DNA of 64,000 bases from Psychrobacter sp. 4Dc (GTDB lineage Bacteria; Pseudomonadota; Gammaproteobacteria; Pseudomonadales; Moraxellaceae), in assembly GCF_002836715.1 (NCBI RefSeq), contig NZ_PJAT01000040.1, positions 1-64,000 of the forward strand, written 5' to 3'. This document shows positions 18,455 through 27,974 of this stretch, piece after piece. Position numbers and translations under genes: made by a program. A model generated the notes under the pieces. That model was not told the origin of the DNA. It worked only from the letters and a program-made list of their open reading frames with translations, and did no database searches. Within the stretch, counting starts at the first letter, position 1, and each line of letters begins with the position of its first letter.

Positions 18455-18664
18455 AATATCCTTCTGCAGCACGGTTTGAGGCATCATGGCAAATAATAAA
18501 AAGTTACTGATATGATGGGGTAGCGTTAAACGCTTTGCAAGTTAGAATTTCTACAGACGGTCTACTTTGTAGTGTCGAAACAAGGCACTCATGTTAGTTA
18601 TTGCCGTAAAACAAAGCTGGTTTGATGAAGACAATCAGATAAATAACACGCTATCAGTAGGCAT

Positions 18665-18703
18665 AAAAAAACCTTATAAGCTGTGACCAGCTTATAAGGT
18701 TTT
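18665..18703 (-). terminator. Terminator of rplM-rpsI
   Basis: A perfect 13-bp stem, ACCTTATAAGCTG (18671-18683) with CAGCTTATAAGGT (18688-18700), has a run of Ts on the minus-strand side. Confidence 0.93.
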
Positions 18704-18785
18704 GCAAAACCAGACTCTTATTTAACTTTGCTACTGAAGCTCTGAGAAAAGACAACAGCAGCAAAAATATAAGAGATAGTTTTGA

Positions 18786-19172
18786 TTAACGTTTTGAGAA
18801 CTGTGGACGTTTACGTGCTTTACGTAGACCCAGTTTCTTACGTTCAACTTGACGTGAATCACGAGTAACAAAACCAGCTGCTTTTAGGGCAGGCTTCAAA
18901 GTTTCGTCAGCTTCGATTAATGCACGTGTGATGCCGTGGCGGATTGCGCCAGCTTGACCACTAATACCACCGCCTGCAACAGTTACATATAAGTCATATG
19001 CGTTAGCAGAGTCTAGTAGTTCTAATGGCTGACGTACAACCATGCGTGAAGTTTCACGGCTGAAGTATTCGTCAAGTGGCTTACCGTTAACAACGATACT
19101 ACCAGTACCTTTTGATAAAAATACACGAGCAGTAGACGTCTTGCGGCGACCAGTTCCGTAATTGCGTTCCAT
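18786..19172 (-). CDS. rpsI: 30S ribosomal protein S9
   Basis: S9 reaches the ribosomal P site with its basic C-terminal tail. The 128-residue protein opens with [16 protein letters not shown], has [19 protein letters not shown], and ends [14 protein letters not shown], all S9 hallmarks including the final KR. It follows rplM by 10 bp in the conserved rplM-rpsI operon and is ended by a strong hairpin. Confidence 0.98.
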   Translation of the reverse strand: MERNYGTGRRKTSTARVFLSKGTGSIVVNGKPLDEYFSRETSRMVVRQPLELLDSANAYDLYVTVAGGGISGQAGAIRHGITRALIEADETLKPALKAAGFVTRDSRQVERKKLGLRKARKRPQFSKR

Positions 19173-19182
19173 AAGTATATCC

Positions 19183-19611
19183 TTAGATGTCTAGTTCTTT
19201 AGGTTGCTGTGCAGTATGTGGATGATCAGTACCCGCATAAAGTTTCAGCTTCTTGATCATCGCATAGCCAAGAGGGCCCTTTGGAAGCATACCCTTAACT
19301 GCTTTGTGTAGAACATCTTCAGGCTTATGTGCAAGCAACTTATTGAAGTTGGTTTCTTTAATACCACCTGGGTAGCCACTGTGACGATAGTACTTTTTGT
19401 CTTGTGCTTTTTTACCCGTTACCGTGATTTTGTCAGCATTGATGACAACAATAAAGTCACCAGTATCAACGTGCGGAGTAAAAGAAGGCTTGTGCTTGCC
19501 ACGTAAGCGAGTTGCGATTTGAGTGGCTAAGCGACCAAGGGTTTTGCCGTCAGCATCTACGACATACCAGTCATGGGTCACTTCAGCTGGTTTTGCACTA
19601 AGTGTTTTCAT
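19183..19611 (-). CDS. rplM: 50S ribosomal protein L13
   Basis: L13 is an early-assembly protein of the large subunit. The 142-residue sequence shows [34 protein letters not shown] in near form, the block [13 protein letters not shown] and [20 protein letters not shown]. Length is standard. It leads the rplM-rpsI operon behind a strong promoter and a leader hairpin that may be the site of L13 autoregulation. Confidence 0.98.
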   Translation of the reverse strand: MKTLSAKPAEVTHDWYVVDADGKTLGRLATQIATRLRGKHKPSFTPHVDTGDFIVVINADKITVTGKKAQDKKYYRHSGYPGGIKETNFNKLLAHKPEDVLHKAVKGMLPKGPLGYAMIKKLKLYAGTDHPHTAQQPKELDI

Positions 19612-19636
19612 GATAAAACCTTAAAATTAGAATTCG

Positions 19637-19667
19637 TTGAGAGTTTAGCTGGGAACGGGGCTCTCAA
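19637..19667 (-). promoter_or_regulatory. rplM leader hairpin, candidate L13 autoregulatory site
   Basis: On the transcript, TTGAGAG pairs with CTCTCAA (19667-19661 with 19643-19637), enclosing a GC-rich loop with CCCCGTTCCC. It sits between the promoter and the ribosome site of rplM. E. coli L13 is known to repress its own mRNA through a leader hairpin; that this is the equivalent is inferred. Confidence 0.5.
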
Positions 19668-19681
19668 AAAACAGACTGCAC

Positions 19682-19710
19682 ATTATAAGCAGTAGCGCCT
19701 ACGCTTGCAA
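19682..19710 (-). promoter_or_regulatory. Strong sigma-70 promoter of rplM-rpsI
   Basis: On the minus strand TTGCAA (19710-19705), a 17-bp spacer and a consensus TATAAT (19687-19682) predict a start near 19675 and a 60-nt leader. Confidence 0.85.
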
Positions 19711-19821
19711 GCTGCATTGGGGTTTATTTTCGCCTTATATACATTAAACTGCAGCGTCGGCCAGTTTTTAGCGGTTCTAAACATTTGTAAAATACGTTAA
19801 CGGCTTTCATTAACCCGACAA

Positions 19822-20508
19822 TTATGACGATGATAGACGATAAAGTCCAGCGACAACTTGTCCGACTTTGGTTTGTTTCAAGCATTCAAAAGCGATTGGT
19901 TGCTGAGTAACGCTTGGTTGGAGGTCTAAATTCTCATTTAGCGACGCTTCCAACTGCTTAAGCTGTGCTGACAAATCTTTATCAGCTTCTAAATAAATTA
20001 ATGTTTCAGTATTTATTAAGGCATTGGTAATAAGCGCAGTCAAAATAGGCTGCCATAAATCCTGAGCATAAGGTGGATCGATAAATACGATATCAAAAGG
20101 GCGTGCAGTCAGATGCTCTTGACGCAATACTTGCTCAGCAGTGCCAGTGATGATTTGGTAAGCAGTAGACTCAAGACGTAATTGCTCAGCGCTCTGACGT
20201 AGCATGTTACTTTGTGCTGGATTGATTTCGATAAATGTCGTGTGGGCAGCGCCGCGAGATAGCGCTTCAAATCCTAATACGCCACTACCAGCACAGCTAT
20301 CAAGTACATGCGCATCATGAATGTCAGCGAGTAGCCAGTTAAATAAAGTCTCCCGTAAGCGATCTGGGGTCGGGCGCAGGCCATCTGCATCGATAAAACT
20401 TACAATACGGCGCTTAAACTGACCACCGATAATGCGCACATCACCCGCTGCCGCACTTTTCGCCTTACGGTTATTCTTTGGTGCGCGTCCATTTGAGGCT
20501 TTTTTCAT
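19822..20508 (-). CDS. rsmD: 16S rRNA (guanine(966)-N2)-methyltransferase
   Basis: RsmD methylates G966 of 16S rRNA using S-adenosylmethionine. The 228-residue protein shows VRIIGGQFKRRIVSF, then LRPTPDRLRETLFNWL. The SAM-binding loop is VLDSCAGSGVLGFEALSRGA, and the catalytic DPPY is in DIVFIDPPYAQDLW. The first 22 residues are Lys/Ala/Asn-rich. Slightly longer than the E. coli enzyme, mainly through this N-terminal tail and a looser C-terminus. It follows mrdA on the same strand, separated by a repeat-bearing gap of 99 bp. Confidence 0.93.
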   Translation of the reverse strand: MKKASNGRAPKNNRKAKSAAAGDVRIIGGQFKRRIVSFIDADGLRPTPDRLRETLFNWLLADIHDAHVLDSCAGSGVLGFEALSRGAAHTTFIEINPAQSNMLRQSAEQLRLESTAYQIITGTAEQVLRQEHLTARPFDIVFIDPPYAQDLWQPILTALITNALINTETLIYLEADKDLSAQLKQLEASLNENLDLQPSVTQQPIAFECLKQTKVGQVVAGLYRLSSS

Positions 20509-20528
20509 TATCGTGTCTCGCTTACCAA

Positions 20529-20579
20529 TTCTTTGCTAGGTTTTACTTTACTAGGCTTTTCTTTGCTAGGTTTTACTTT
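20529..20579. repeat. Direct repeat of 21 bp, 30-bp period, between mrdA and rsmD
   Basis: A 21-bp sequence beginning TTCTTTGCTAGG and ending TTTTACTTT occurs identically at 20529-20549 and 20559-20579. The 9 bp between them (ACTAGGCTT) echo part of the unit, so this looks like a recent tandem duplication. No function is visible. Confidence 0.8.
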
Positions 20580-20607
20580 TTATACTATTAAGTACTTAAA
20601 CGTCTAG

Positions 20608-22593
20608 TTACTCAGACGTCGCTGCTGCCGCTTCAGCTTCCGCGGCTTCTTTTTCTTCCAATGCTTTTGCTTCTTTATCTCGAATGGCATCACGCATCGC
20701 TTTTTCAAAAGCCTTTTGGCGTTTAATGACTTTTAGCTCATCAGCAGAAGGTGGCAGCACAGGATCTGTTTTACGTTGTAATACCCAGTAGTCAAATAGA
20801 GCACGGCCAATAGGCGCTGCAACAGCACTACCACCGCCGCCATTTTCGACCAATACCGCAAGGGCAATCTGCGGGTCTTCTACTGGCGCAAAACCATTAA
20901 ACCAAGCATGATCCCAGTGGCGCTTATCGATTGCCGACTTGTCATAGCGTTTGCCCTGCGCGATAGACTTTACCTGTGCAGTACCTGTTTTACCAGCGAT
21001 ACGATAGCGCGGGGTATAGATACCGCGTCCTGTACCGTTTTCTACCACGCTTTCCATCGCATCATGCATGCGCAACCAGTCAGACGGCTTACCGTTATAG
21101 TCAATTTTACCATCTGGCTTAGTGATGATTTTGACGTCTGCGGCGCCGTCACTGCTCTTTAATAAGTGCGGGGTGATATGCTGACCTTTACTGGCTGTCA
21201 TGGCTGTAGCGTTGGCAATCTGTAGCGGCGTCGCCAAGAAATACCCTTGTCCAATACTGACAGAGATGGTTTCGCCCGGTAGCCAGTCTTTATCGTAAGT
21301 GTCTTTTTTCCATTTTGGTGATGGCATGATGCCTGATTTTTCGTTAGGCAAATCAATACCAGTATCTTCACCAAAACCAAAACGCACCATCCAGTCATGC
21401 AGACGCTGAATACCCATCTCATAAGCCAACTTATAATAATAAGTATCGACCGACATCGCGATGGATTTTTTCAGATCTACCGTACCATGACCGCCACGTT
21501 TCCAGTCGCGGAATCGATGGCTGTCACCAGGTAAGCTAAAATAACCAGGGTCATAGATAGTGCTGTTCCAATCACGTAGACCATAATGAATACCACCCAA
21601 ACCTTCAAATGGCTTGATAGTAGAGCCAGGTGGGTAGGTACCTTGGAGTGCACGGTTATACAGTGGCTGATCTAAATCTTCGCGCAGATCGTCGTAATCT
21701 TTAAAAGAAATACCTGATATAAAAGGGTTAGGGTCGTAGCTTGGATTACTAACAAATGCCAAGACGTCACCGTTTTTTGGGTCTATCGCAACGATTGCAC
21801 CGCGGCGTCCATCGAGTTGCTGCTGGGCGATGGTTTGCAGACCATAATCCAAGCTCAACGTAATATCGTTACCCGCTATCGGCGGCTTGGTATCCAGTTG
21901 ACGCAAAATATTGCCATGTGCGTCTGTTTCTACCGATTGATAACCCGGTTGCCCAAGCAAAATATCTTCGTAGTAGTCTTCAATACCAATCTTACCAATC
22001 AAGTCAGTACCAGCGTAACGGTCTTTATCAATACGCTTTGACTCTTTGTCGTTGATACGCCCGACATAGCCGATGACATGGGCAAACAGCTCGTCATAAG
22101 GATAAGAGCGCGTAAGCTTGCTCTGGATAGAGACCCCACGGAAGAATGGCTTTCGCTCACTAAACTGAGCCAATTGTGCTTCTGTTAAATCAATCTTAAT
22201 CGTTACAGGGTCATTTTTATTTTTACTTAGACGCGCCAAGATATCAGTAATATCTGTATCGGTTAAATCAAAAATCGGCGCAAGCAGATGCAACGTACGC
22301 TCAGGATTTTCCACCTCATCAGGGCTGAGCATCGCTGTAAATACAGGCTGATTGTCTGCCAGTATTACCCCGTTACGATCATAGATATACCCACGACTAG
22401 GTGGCGCAGATATCAGTTTGATACGGTTGTTATCGGCTTGCGTTGTGTACTGATCATGAGCGTAGACTTGCAAATACCCATAACGTGTTATCAAACCGCC
22501 CAAACCAATCAATATTATAATCCCAAAGATGATAATACGATTGGTAAAGGTACTGTTGACCTGTTCGGTATTGGGAGTTATCGGTTTATTCAT
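20608..22593 (-). CDS. mrdA: Penicillin-binding protein 2, elongasome transpeptidase
   Basis: PBP2 cross-links peptidoglycan during lateral wall growth and works with RodA and MreBCD. The 661-residue protein has one N-terminal membrane helix (IIIFGIIILIGLGGLITRYG, about 20-39), a dimerisation/pedestal domain (PPSRGYIYDRNG at 64-75) and a transpeptidase domain. The latter carries S324-TIK, SVD as the SxN equivalent, and KTGTAQVKS. The C-terminal 35 residues are a charged, Ala/Glu-rich helix not usually present. rodA is not adjacent. Confidence 0.95.
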   Translation of the reverse strand: MNKPITPNTEQVNSTFTNRIIIFGIIILIGLGGLITRYGYLQVYAHDQYTTQADNNRIKLISAPPSRGYIYDRNGVILADNQPVFTAMLSPDEVENPERTLHLLAPIFDLTDTDITDILARLSKNKNDPVTIKIDLTEAQLAQFSERKPFFRGVSIQSKLTRSYPYDELFAHVIGYVGRINDKESKRIDKDRYAGTDLIGKIGIEDYYEDILLGQPGYQSVETDAHGNILRQLDTKPPIAGNDITLSLDYGLQTIAQQQLDGRRGAIVAIDPKNGDVLAFVSNPSYDPNPFISGISFKDYDDLREDLDQPLYNRALQGTYPPGSTIKPFEGLGGIHYGLRDWNSTIYDPGYFSLPGDSHRFRDWKRGGHGTVDLKKSIAMSVDTYYYKLAYEMGIQRLHDWMVRFGFGEDTGIDLPNEKSGIMPSPKWKKDTYDKDWLPGETISVSIGQGYFLATPLQIANATAMTASKGQHITPHLLKSSDGAADVKIITKPDGKIDYNGKPSDWLRMHDAMESVVENGTGRGIYTPRYRIAGKTGTAQVKSIAQGKRYDKSAIDKRHWDHAWFNGFAPVEDPQIALAVLVENGGGGSAVAAPIGRALFDYWVLQRKTDPVLPPSADELKVIKRQKAFEKAMRDAIRDKEAKALEEKEAAEAEAAAATSE

Positions 22594-23095
22594 AGAAGAT
22601 CAGAGCCCAAACGGTCAGTGAGTCAATAAAAGAAAAATAAGAGGGCAGGTTGGTTAACCAAAGTGCGGTGAGTCTAAAAGATAATGCAAATGGTTTCAAT
22701 CACATAGAAGGGATAGAAGGGTATGGTGTGAAATCGTCATGCAGTCATTTATACGCAGGTAGTCTTTGTCATTGCACTACAAATTATAACAGAACAAATG
22801 AGCAGGCGCAGTACTCAGTCATATATTTTGTCTTGATTATCTACTGACCAATAACTGGCTTATATTTAGGTTTTTGTTGGGTAGCAGACGATATGAATCA
22901 TGTCATCTTTAGTCACAACTTGCCGCTGGTCTATATGTGCTAATAAATGGCAAGTATGCTAAAATCAGGCGATTTATTTTATAGTAGTTATTATGGGCGG
23001 AGCGTCTTTTGAAACGTTCTCATTTTGCTAAAGTCTCGTTATCAGTAGCGACAATATTAGCAACGACAATCAACCTGTCAGGGACTAGATAAGTC
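22594..23095. other. Divergent intergenic region, mrdA / DUF445 gene
   Basis: About 500 bp separate the divergent starts. It must hold both promoters, but I see no convincing -35/-10 pair, repeat or RNA gene here. Confidence 0.4.
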
Positions 23096-24430
23096 ATGGA
23101 CGTAAATTCATTATGGCAGACGATAGCTGAACACCCAGAGTTCTTTGCCATGCTGACCATCCCACCAGTGACGGCATTCGTCACTTGGGTACATGTGTGG
23201 ATGGCGCTCAAAATGCTGTTCTATCCGGTCAAGTTTTGGGGTATTCGTATTCCTAACTTCCCATTTTTTGGGCTGCCAGGTATCGGTTGGCAAGGTATTG
23301 TTCCGCGCAAAGCGGGCAAGATATCAGGAGTTATCGTTGACCAGACACTCTCAAAACTCGGTTCGCTTGATGAGTTTTTTAAGGCGATGGAACCTGAGCA
23401 AATGGCGATATTTGTCACTGATACGGTGGACAAAAACCTTGAGCCATTGATTGATGAGATTATGCTAGATCACTCACCAGCATTGTGGGGCAATCTACCT
23501 TACGCCCTAAAGCGCCGTGTCTATGCGCAAGCCCATAAAGAGCTGCCCAGTATTATGCAGTCGCTTGTGACAGATTTGACTTATCATGTCGAAGACTTGG
23601 TCGATATGCGCAAAATGATTGTCAATACCATGGAAAACGATCGTCGTTTGATGGTCAATATGTTTCTCAAGGTCGGGCAAAAAGAGATAGACTTTATTTG
23701 GCACATCAGTGCTTTGATTGGTCTGGTATTTGGTATTATCCAGATGTTTATATTTTTGGTGGTGCCGCAGCATTGGACCGTACCGTTCTTTGCTGCAATT
23801 TGGGGTTTTCTCACCAATTGGATTGCCATTTGGATGGTGTTTAATCCAGTAGAGCCGCACTTTATACCTTATTTGAAGCTGTTTACGGTGCAGAGGCGAT
23901 TTCCATTTGTCAGACCCGTCATACCGCATATCGCAAAGTATCGTTTACAAGGCGGCTTCATGAAGCGCCAAGAGGAAGTTTCTGAGGTTTTTGCTGAAAT
24001 TGTGGTAAAGGATTTGGTCACTTTAGAAAACATCATGAATGAAATGATGTATGGCGATCGCTCAGCGCAAACCCGTGATTTGATGAAATCGCATCTATAT
24101 ACGGTGCTAGAGTCACCAGTGATTAGTACGACATTACGTGTGGGATTGGGTCGCCGTGATTATGGACAACTCAAAAATACCATTATCGACAAGTCTATTG
24201 TCGCAACAATGGTACCACTGCGAGATCCTGAGCTAAATGAAAGCCGAGCCAGTAAGATATTCGGTCTGTTTCGCGATAGAATACGTGCGCTCACGCCAAA
24301 TGAGTTTCAAAATCTGTTACGTCCAGCTTTCCGAGAGGATGAGATGACGTTGATTGTTTTGGGTGGTTTGACTGGTTTCCTAGCAGGTTGGTTGCATTTA
24401 GTGTTAGTATTTTTCCCCTCAATGCAATAA
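23096..24430 (+). CDS. DUF445-family membrane protein
   Basis: This 444-residue integral membrane protein matches the DUF445/YheB-like pattern: a membrane segment near the N-terminus (TIPPVTAFVTWVHVWMALKM), the block PFFGLPGIGWQGIVPRKAGK, and a long cytoplasmic or periplasmic helical region. It then has paired membrane helices (ISALIGLVFGIIQMFIFLVV and VPFFAAIWGFLTNWIAIWM) and one at the C-terminus (LGGLTGFLAGWLHLVLVFF). GxxTNWxAIxMVF after the second pair is a family hallmark. The molecular function is unknown. No strong ribosome site supports the ATG at 23096. It is divergent from mrdA and 280 bp before ccmF. Confidence 0.85.
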   Translation: MDVNSLWQTIAEHPEFFAMLTIPPVTAFVTWVHVWMALKMLFYPVKFWGIRIPNFPFFGLPGIGWQGIVPRKAGKISGVIVDQTLSKLGSLDEFFKAMEPEQMAIFVTDTVDKNLEPLIDEIMLDHSPALWGNLPYALKRRVYAQAHKELPSIMQSLVTDLTYHVEDLVDMRKMIVNTMENDRRLMVNMFLKVGQKEIDFIWHISALIGLVFGIIQMFIFLVVPQHWTVPFFAAIWGFLTNWIAIWMVFNPVEPHFIPYLKLFTVQRRFPFVRPVIPHIAKYRLQGGFMKRQEEVSEVFAEIVVKDLVTLENIMNEMMYGDRSAQTRDLMKSHLYTVLESPVISTTLRVGLGRRDYGQLKNTIIDKSIVATMVPLRDPELNESRASKIFGLFRDRIRALTPNEFQNLLRPAFREDEMTLIVLGGLTGFLAGWLHLVLVFFPSMQ

Positions 24431-24710
24431 TGCACTAATAATTATTTTTAATTAGTTATGAACGGCTGTATTGAATAAGCTTTGAATAACTAAAAAATGT
24501 AAAGTTAACAACAGATAAGCATTTTGTATCAATCATTCATATTGATACGTCACAATGATAGTAGCGGGTTTTATGTGCTTCTACAGCAATTGAAACCTCA
24601 GTTTTTAACCGTAAACTATGACCGCATAAAGGACTATTAGCGTTTGCCAGTGGCTAGCAATGCCATCGGTGAACCCTTAATTGTATCCAAGGTAAACAAG
24701 GTTAGACCGT

Positions 24711-26741
24711 ATGTTAATCACAGAATTGGGTTATTTTGCCTTGCTGGCCGCTTTTATATTGGCGATTTTGCAGGTGGTACTACCAACCATTGGCGTTATG
24801 CGTGACCACGTCGCTTGGCAGCGTTTGGCGCCAAGTCTGGCATGGGCACAATTTGCGGCAATGATTACCTCATTTGCAGCATTGATGGCAGGCTTTTATT
24901 ACAACGACTTTAGTCTCGTCTATGTCACTCAGCATTCCAATACATTGCTGCCTTGGTATTACAAGCTGTCGGCGACATGGGGCGGGCATGAAGGCTCGCT
25001 GCTGCTTTGGATGACCATCATGGCCACTTGGTGTGCGCTGGTCTCTTACTTCAGTCGTGGGTTGCCGTTGTCTATGCGTGCGCGAGTGCTGGTGATATTA
25101 GCAGGCGTGCAGATGATGATGCTAGCGATGCTTATCTTTACCTCATCACCATTTGATCGTACGTTACCCAATCTACCTGTTGATGGCGCGGATCTAAACC
25201 CTGTATTGCAAGATTTTGGTCTGATCATTCACCCACCGATGCTTTATATGGGCTACGTAGGCATGGTAGTACCATTTGCGTTTTGTATGGCTGCATTGTG
25301 GGAAGGGCGTTTGGATGCGGTATGGACACGTTGGTCGCGTCCATGGGCATTGGCTGCTTGGGGTTTCTTAACAGTTGGTATCGCGCTTGGCTCGTGGTGG
25401 GCTTATTATGAGCTTGGCTGGGGCGGTTGGTGGTTTTGGGATCCAGTAGAGAACGCCTCATTGATGCCATGGTTGGCAGGAACGGCGCTACTGCACTCAC
25501 TTGCTGTCACCGAAAAACGCGGTGTATTTAAAGCATGGACAATCATGCTCGCAATCTTTGCTTTTGCGCTTAGCTTGCTTGGTACGTTCTTAGTACGTTC
25601 AGGTGTCATCACCTCAGTGCATTCATTTGCCGCTGATCCAACGCGTGGTCTAGTGATTTTAGTCATCCTCGGTATCATCGTCGGTGGTGGTCTGCTGATG
25701 TTTGCTGTACGTGGTTGGCGTTTGACGGTCGAGAGTCAGTATCGACTTATCTCACGTGAATCATTTTTGGTAATTAACAACGTTATTATTCTCATTTCAA
25801 CCTTAGTGGTACTACTTGGGACGCTCTATCCTATTATTGCTGATGCTTTTAACTTAGGTCAGGTATCTGTTGGCCCTCCTTACTTCAACGCTCTATTTGT
25901 GCCGTTGACATGGCTGCTATTGGTGGCGATGGGTATGGGCTCTAATATCCGCTGGAAACAAGACAGCCGCCCATTATTGGGTGCTGGTATGGTTATCGCG
26001 GTAAGTAGTTTGGTATTGGCCGCCATTATTACCTATTTCACCAGTCCATCAGCGATGCTAAATATCGGTGTCACATTGGCTGTGAGCTTTTGGGTGTTGT
26101 TATGGATGGTTGTCGATTTTAAAGACAAAACCAAAAATGCACCAAGTCGCTTAAACGGTTTACGTCAGTTGCGTCTAAGCTACTGGGGTCAGCAGACTGC
26201 TCATATTGGCGTCATCATTGCTGTCATCGGCGTGGCATTTACCACTACGTTGAGCATTGAGCGCGATGTAGCATTAGGGCCTAATGACAGTGTCAATGTG
26301 CAAGGTTATGACTTTACGGTAAAAGGCTTTAGTGAGGTAAAAGGCAGTAACTTTGACGCCACCCAAGCAGAAGTAACAGTCAGTAAAGACGGTCAAGAAG
26401 TGACCACGTTATACCCTGAAAAGCGTAACTACATTATCAGTATGATGCCGATGACAGAAGCTGCGATTGATGCCAATTTGATGCGCGATGTCTACGTAGC
26501 ACTTGGTGAGCCGATTGCTGAAGATAGCAATGAATGGGCTTTCCGTATCTATGTCAAACCGCTTATCCGCTGGATATGGTTGGGCGCGCTTATCATGGCG
26601 TTTGGCGCATTGCTCAGTATGCTAGACAATCGTTACCGTATCAAAAAAATCAAAACACCTGCGCAAATCGCGGCCAAAAAATCAGGCTTTGCGACGGTTG
26701 CAGATTTGGATACGTCAGCTACAAAGATAGGGGAGCGTTAA
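24711..26741 (+). CDS. ccmF: Cytochrome c maturation haem lyase subunit CcmF
   Basis: CcmF, with CcmH, attaches haem from CcmE to apocytochrome c on the periplasmic side. The 676-residue protein has many membrane helices. The haem-handling WWD domain is GGWWFWDPVENASLMPWLAG (about 243-262), and conserved histidines appear in IHPPMLYMGYVG and LLHSLAVTEKRG. A large C-terminal periplasmic loop (about 515-620) precedes the last helix. It begins a tight cluster with ccmG, ccmH and ccmI. ccmABCDE are not in the window, so the system is split or lies elsewhere. Confidence 0.96.
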   Translation: MLITELGYFALLAAFILAILQVVLPTIGVMRDHVAWQRLAPSLAWAQFAAMITSFAALMAGFYYNDFSLVYVTQHSNTLLPWYYKLSATWGGHEGSLLLWMTIMATWCALVSYFSRGLPLSMRARVLVILAGVQMMMLAMLIFTSSPFDRTLPNLPVDGADLNPVLQDFGLIIHPPMLYMGYVGMVVPFAFCMAALWEGRLDAVWTRWSRPWALAAWGFLTVGIALGSWWAYYELGWGGWWFWDPVENASLMPWLAGTALLHSLAVTEKRGVFKAWTIMLAIFAFALSLLGTFLVRSGVITSVHSFAADPTRGLVILVILGIIVGGGLLMFAVRGWRLTVESQYRLISRESFLVINNVIILISTLVVLLGTLYPIIADAFNLGQVSVGPPYFNALFVPLTWLLLVAMGMGSNIRWKQDSRPLLGAGMVIAVSSLVLAAIITYFTSPSAMLNIGVTLAVSFWVLLWMVVDFKDKTKNAPSRLNGLRQLRLSYWGQQTAHIGVIIAVIGVAFTTTLSIERDVALGPNDSVNVQGYDFTVKGFSEVKGSNFDATQAEVTVSKDGQEVTTLYPEKRNYIISMMPMTEAAIDANLMRDVYVALGEPIAEDSNEWAFRIYVKPLIRWIWLGALIMAFGALLSMLDNRYRIKKIKTPAQIAAKKSGFATVADLDTSATKIGER

Positions 26742-26742
26742 T

Positions 26743-27420
26743 ATGACTACCTCAAACAATGAACCTGATAAAAAAGCTCAGCAAGAGGCTGTCAACGAGA
26801 TTAAAGCGCCAAGCAGCAATAAAGTAAAAACTAAGAAAAAACTTAAAATCGGGTTTTTGATTCCGCTGGTTATCTTTATTGGTTTGGTCGCTATGCTCTA
26901 TATGCGTTTGGGCAAGCCGACTGATATCGTGACCAATACGGCGCTTGAGCGTCCAGTACCTGCCTTTGAGTTGCCATTGTTATCAGATACCAGTCGTATT
27001 ATGACCAATGATAACTTGCCAGATAAGCCATTCCTCATGAATATTTGGGGCTCTTGGTGTCCAACTTGTATCATTGAGCATCCTTTTCTAATGAAACTAG
27101 AAGAGCGCGGTGTTAACTTAGTAGGCGTAAACTACAAGGATGATATTGGTGATGCGTTAGGGTATCTGAATCGCGGTGGCGACCCGTTCTCTATGTCTAT
27201 TCAGGACTTGTCAGGGCAGTTCGCTCTTGACTTAGGTCTGACTGGTGCGCCTGAGACTTTTATCGTCGATGGTGATGGAGTTATTCGTCAGCATATCATC
27301 GGTGAGATCAATGAGAGCAATTGGCAAAGTCGTATCACGCCTTGCTTGATGGTACTCAATGACGCTAGTAATAATGGGGTCAGTCCAGATCCGAGCCAAG
27401 TTGCGGAGGCGTGCAAATGA
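26743..27420 (+). CDS. ccmG: Thiol:disulfide interchange protein CcmG/DsbE
   Basis: CcmG reduces apocytochrome c cysteines before haem ligation. The 225-residue protein is anchored by one helix (IGFLIPLVIFIGLVAMLYM, about 36-54) and has a periplasmic thioredoxin fold with Cys106-Pro-Thr-Cys109 in WGSWCPTC. The cis-proline region TGAPETFIVDGDGVIR is typical. The first 35 cytoplasmic residues are polar and Lys-rich, longer than usual. It starts 1 bp after ccmF stops and overlaps ccmH. Confidence 0.94.
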   Translation: MTTSNNEPDKKAQQEAVNEIKAPSSNKVKTKKKLKIGFLIPLVIFIGLVAMLYMRLGKPTDIVTNTALERPVPAFELPLLSDTSRIMTNDNLPDKPFLMNIWGSWCPTCIIEHPFLMKLEERGVNLVGVNYKDDIGDALGYLNRGGDPFSMSIQDLSGQFALDLGLTGAPETFIVDGDGVIRQHIIGEINESNWQSRITPCLMVLNDASNNGVSPDPSQVAEACK

Positions 27421-27974
27421 TAGCCTACCAAATAAGAAAGGCGACCATAAAGTTAGCAAGTTTGTTTATCGCTTGTCTATTGAGTATGGCAAGCTTTGCT
27501 GCCATTGATGTCTACGATTTTGATTCTGTGCAACAAGAAGCCCAGTACCGTGGTCTTATCGAAGAGCTACGCTGTCCAAAATGTCAAAACCAAAACTTGG
27601 CAGGGTCTGATGCACCCATTGCGCAAGACTTAAAGCAAAAAACCTACGACTTGATAAAAGATGGGCGTAGCGACGGCGAGATTCGAGCCTATATGCAAGA
27701 GCGTTATGGCGACTTTATCAGTTATAAGCCGCCAGTACGTCCTTCAACATGGATTTTATGGTTTTTCCCACCGTTATTATTGATTGTGTTATTGGTCGGT
27801 TGGTTTTGGCAAAGTAAACGCCGTCAGCTTGTCGCCAGCGGTGAGAGTGGTGTAGCAGTAGACAACCATGTCAAAGCGTTGTCTGCCGCTGAAAAAGCAG
27901 AACTTGATCGCTTATTGTCACGAGCCAATAACGATGACAAAGACGACACTACAAGCCTTGGGGGCAAAAAATGA
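27417..27974 (+). CDS. ccmH: Cytochrome c maturation protein CcmH (CycL type)
   Basis: CcmH handles the apocytochrome thiols with CcmF and CcmG. The 185-residue protein has a signal peptide (ASLFIACLLSMASFA) and the redox motif LRCPKCQNQNL with Cys53 and Cys56. A C-terminal membrane helix (ILWFFPPLLLIVLLVGWFW) ends in a charged tail. The ATG at 27417 overlaps the ccmG stop as ATGA and has GGAGG at 27405-27409; a GTG at 27411 is less likely. The TPR part is encoded separately as ccmI. Confidence 0.94.
   Translation: MIAYQIRKATIKLASLFIACLLSMASFAAIDVYDFDSVQQEAQYRGLIEELRCPKCQNQNLAGSDAPIAQDLKQKTYDLIKDGRSDGEIRAYMQERYGDFISYKPPVRPSTWILWFFPPLLLIVLLVGWFWQSKRRQLVASGESGVAVDNHVKALSAAEKAELDRLLSRANNDDKDDTTSLGGKK

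Noticed and set aside
23507-23929. A 140-codon frame opposite the DUF445 gene
   Set aside because: Antisense shadow of a conserved membrane protein, with no ribosome site or domain.
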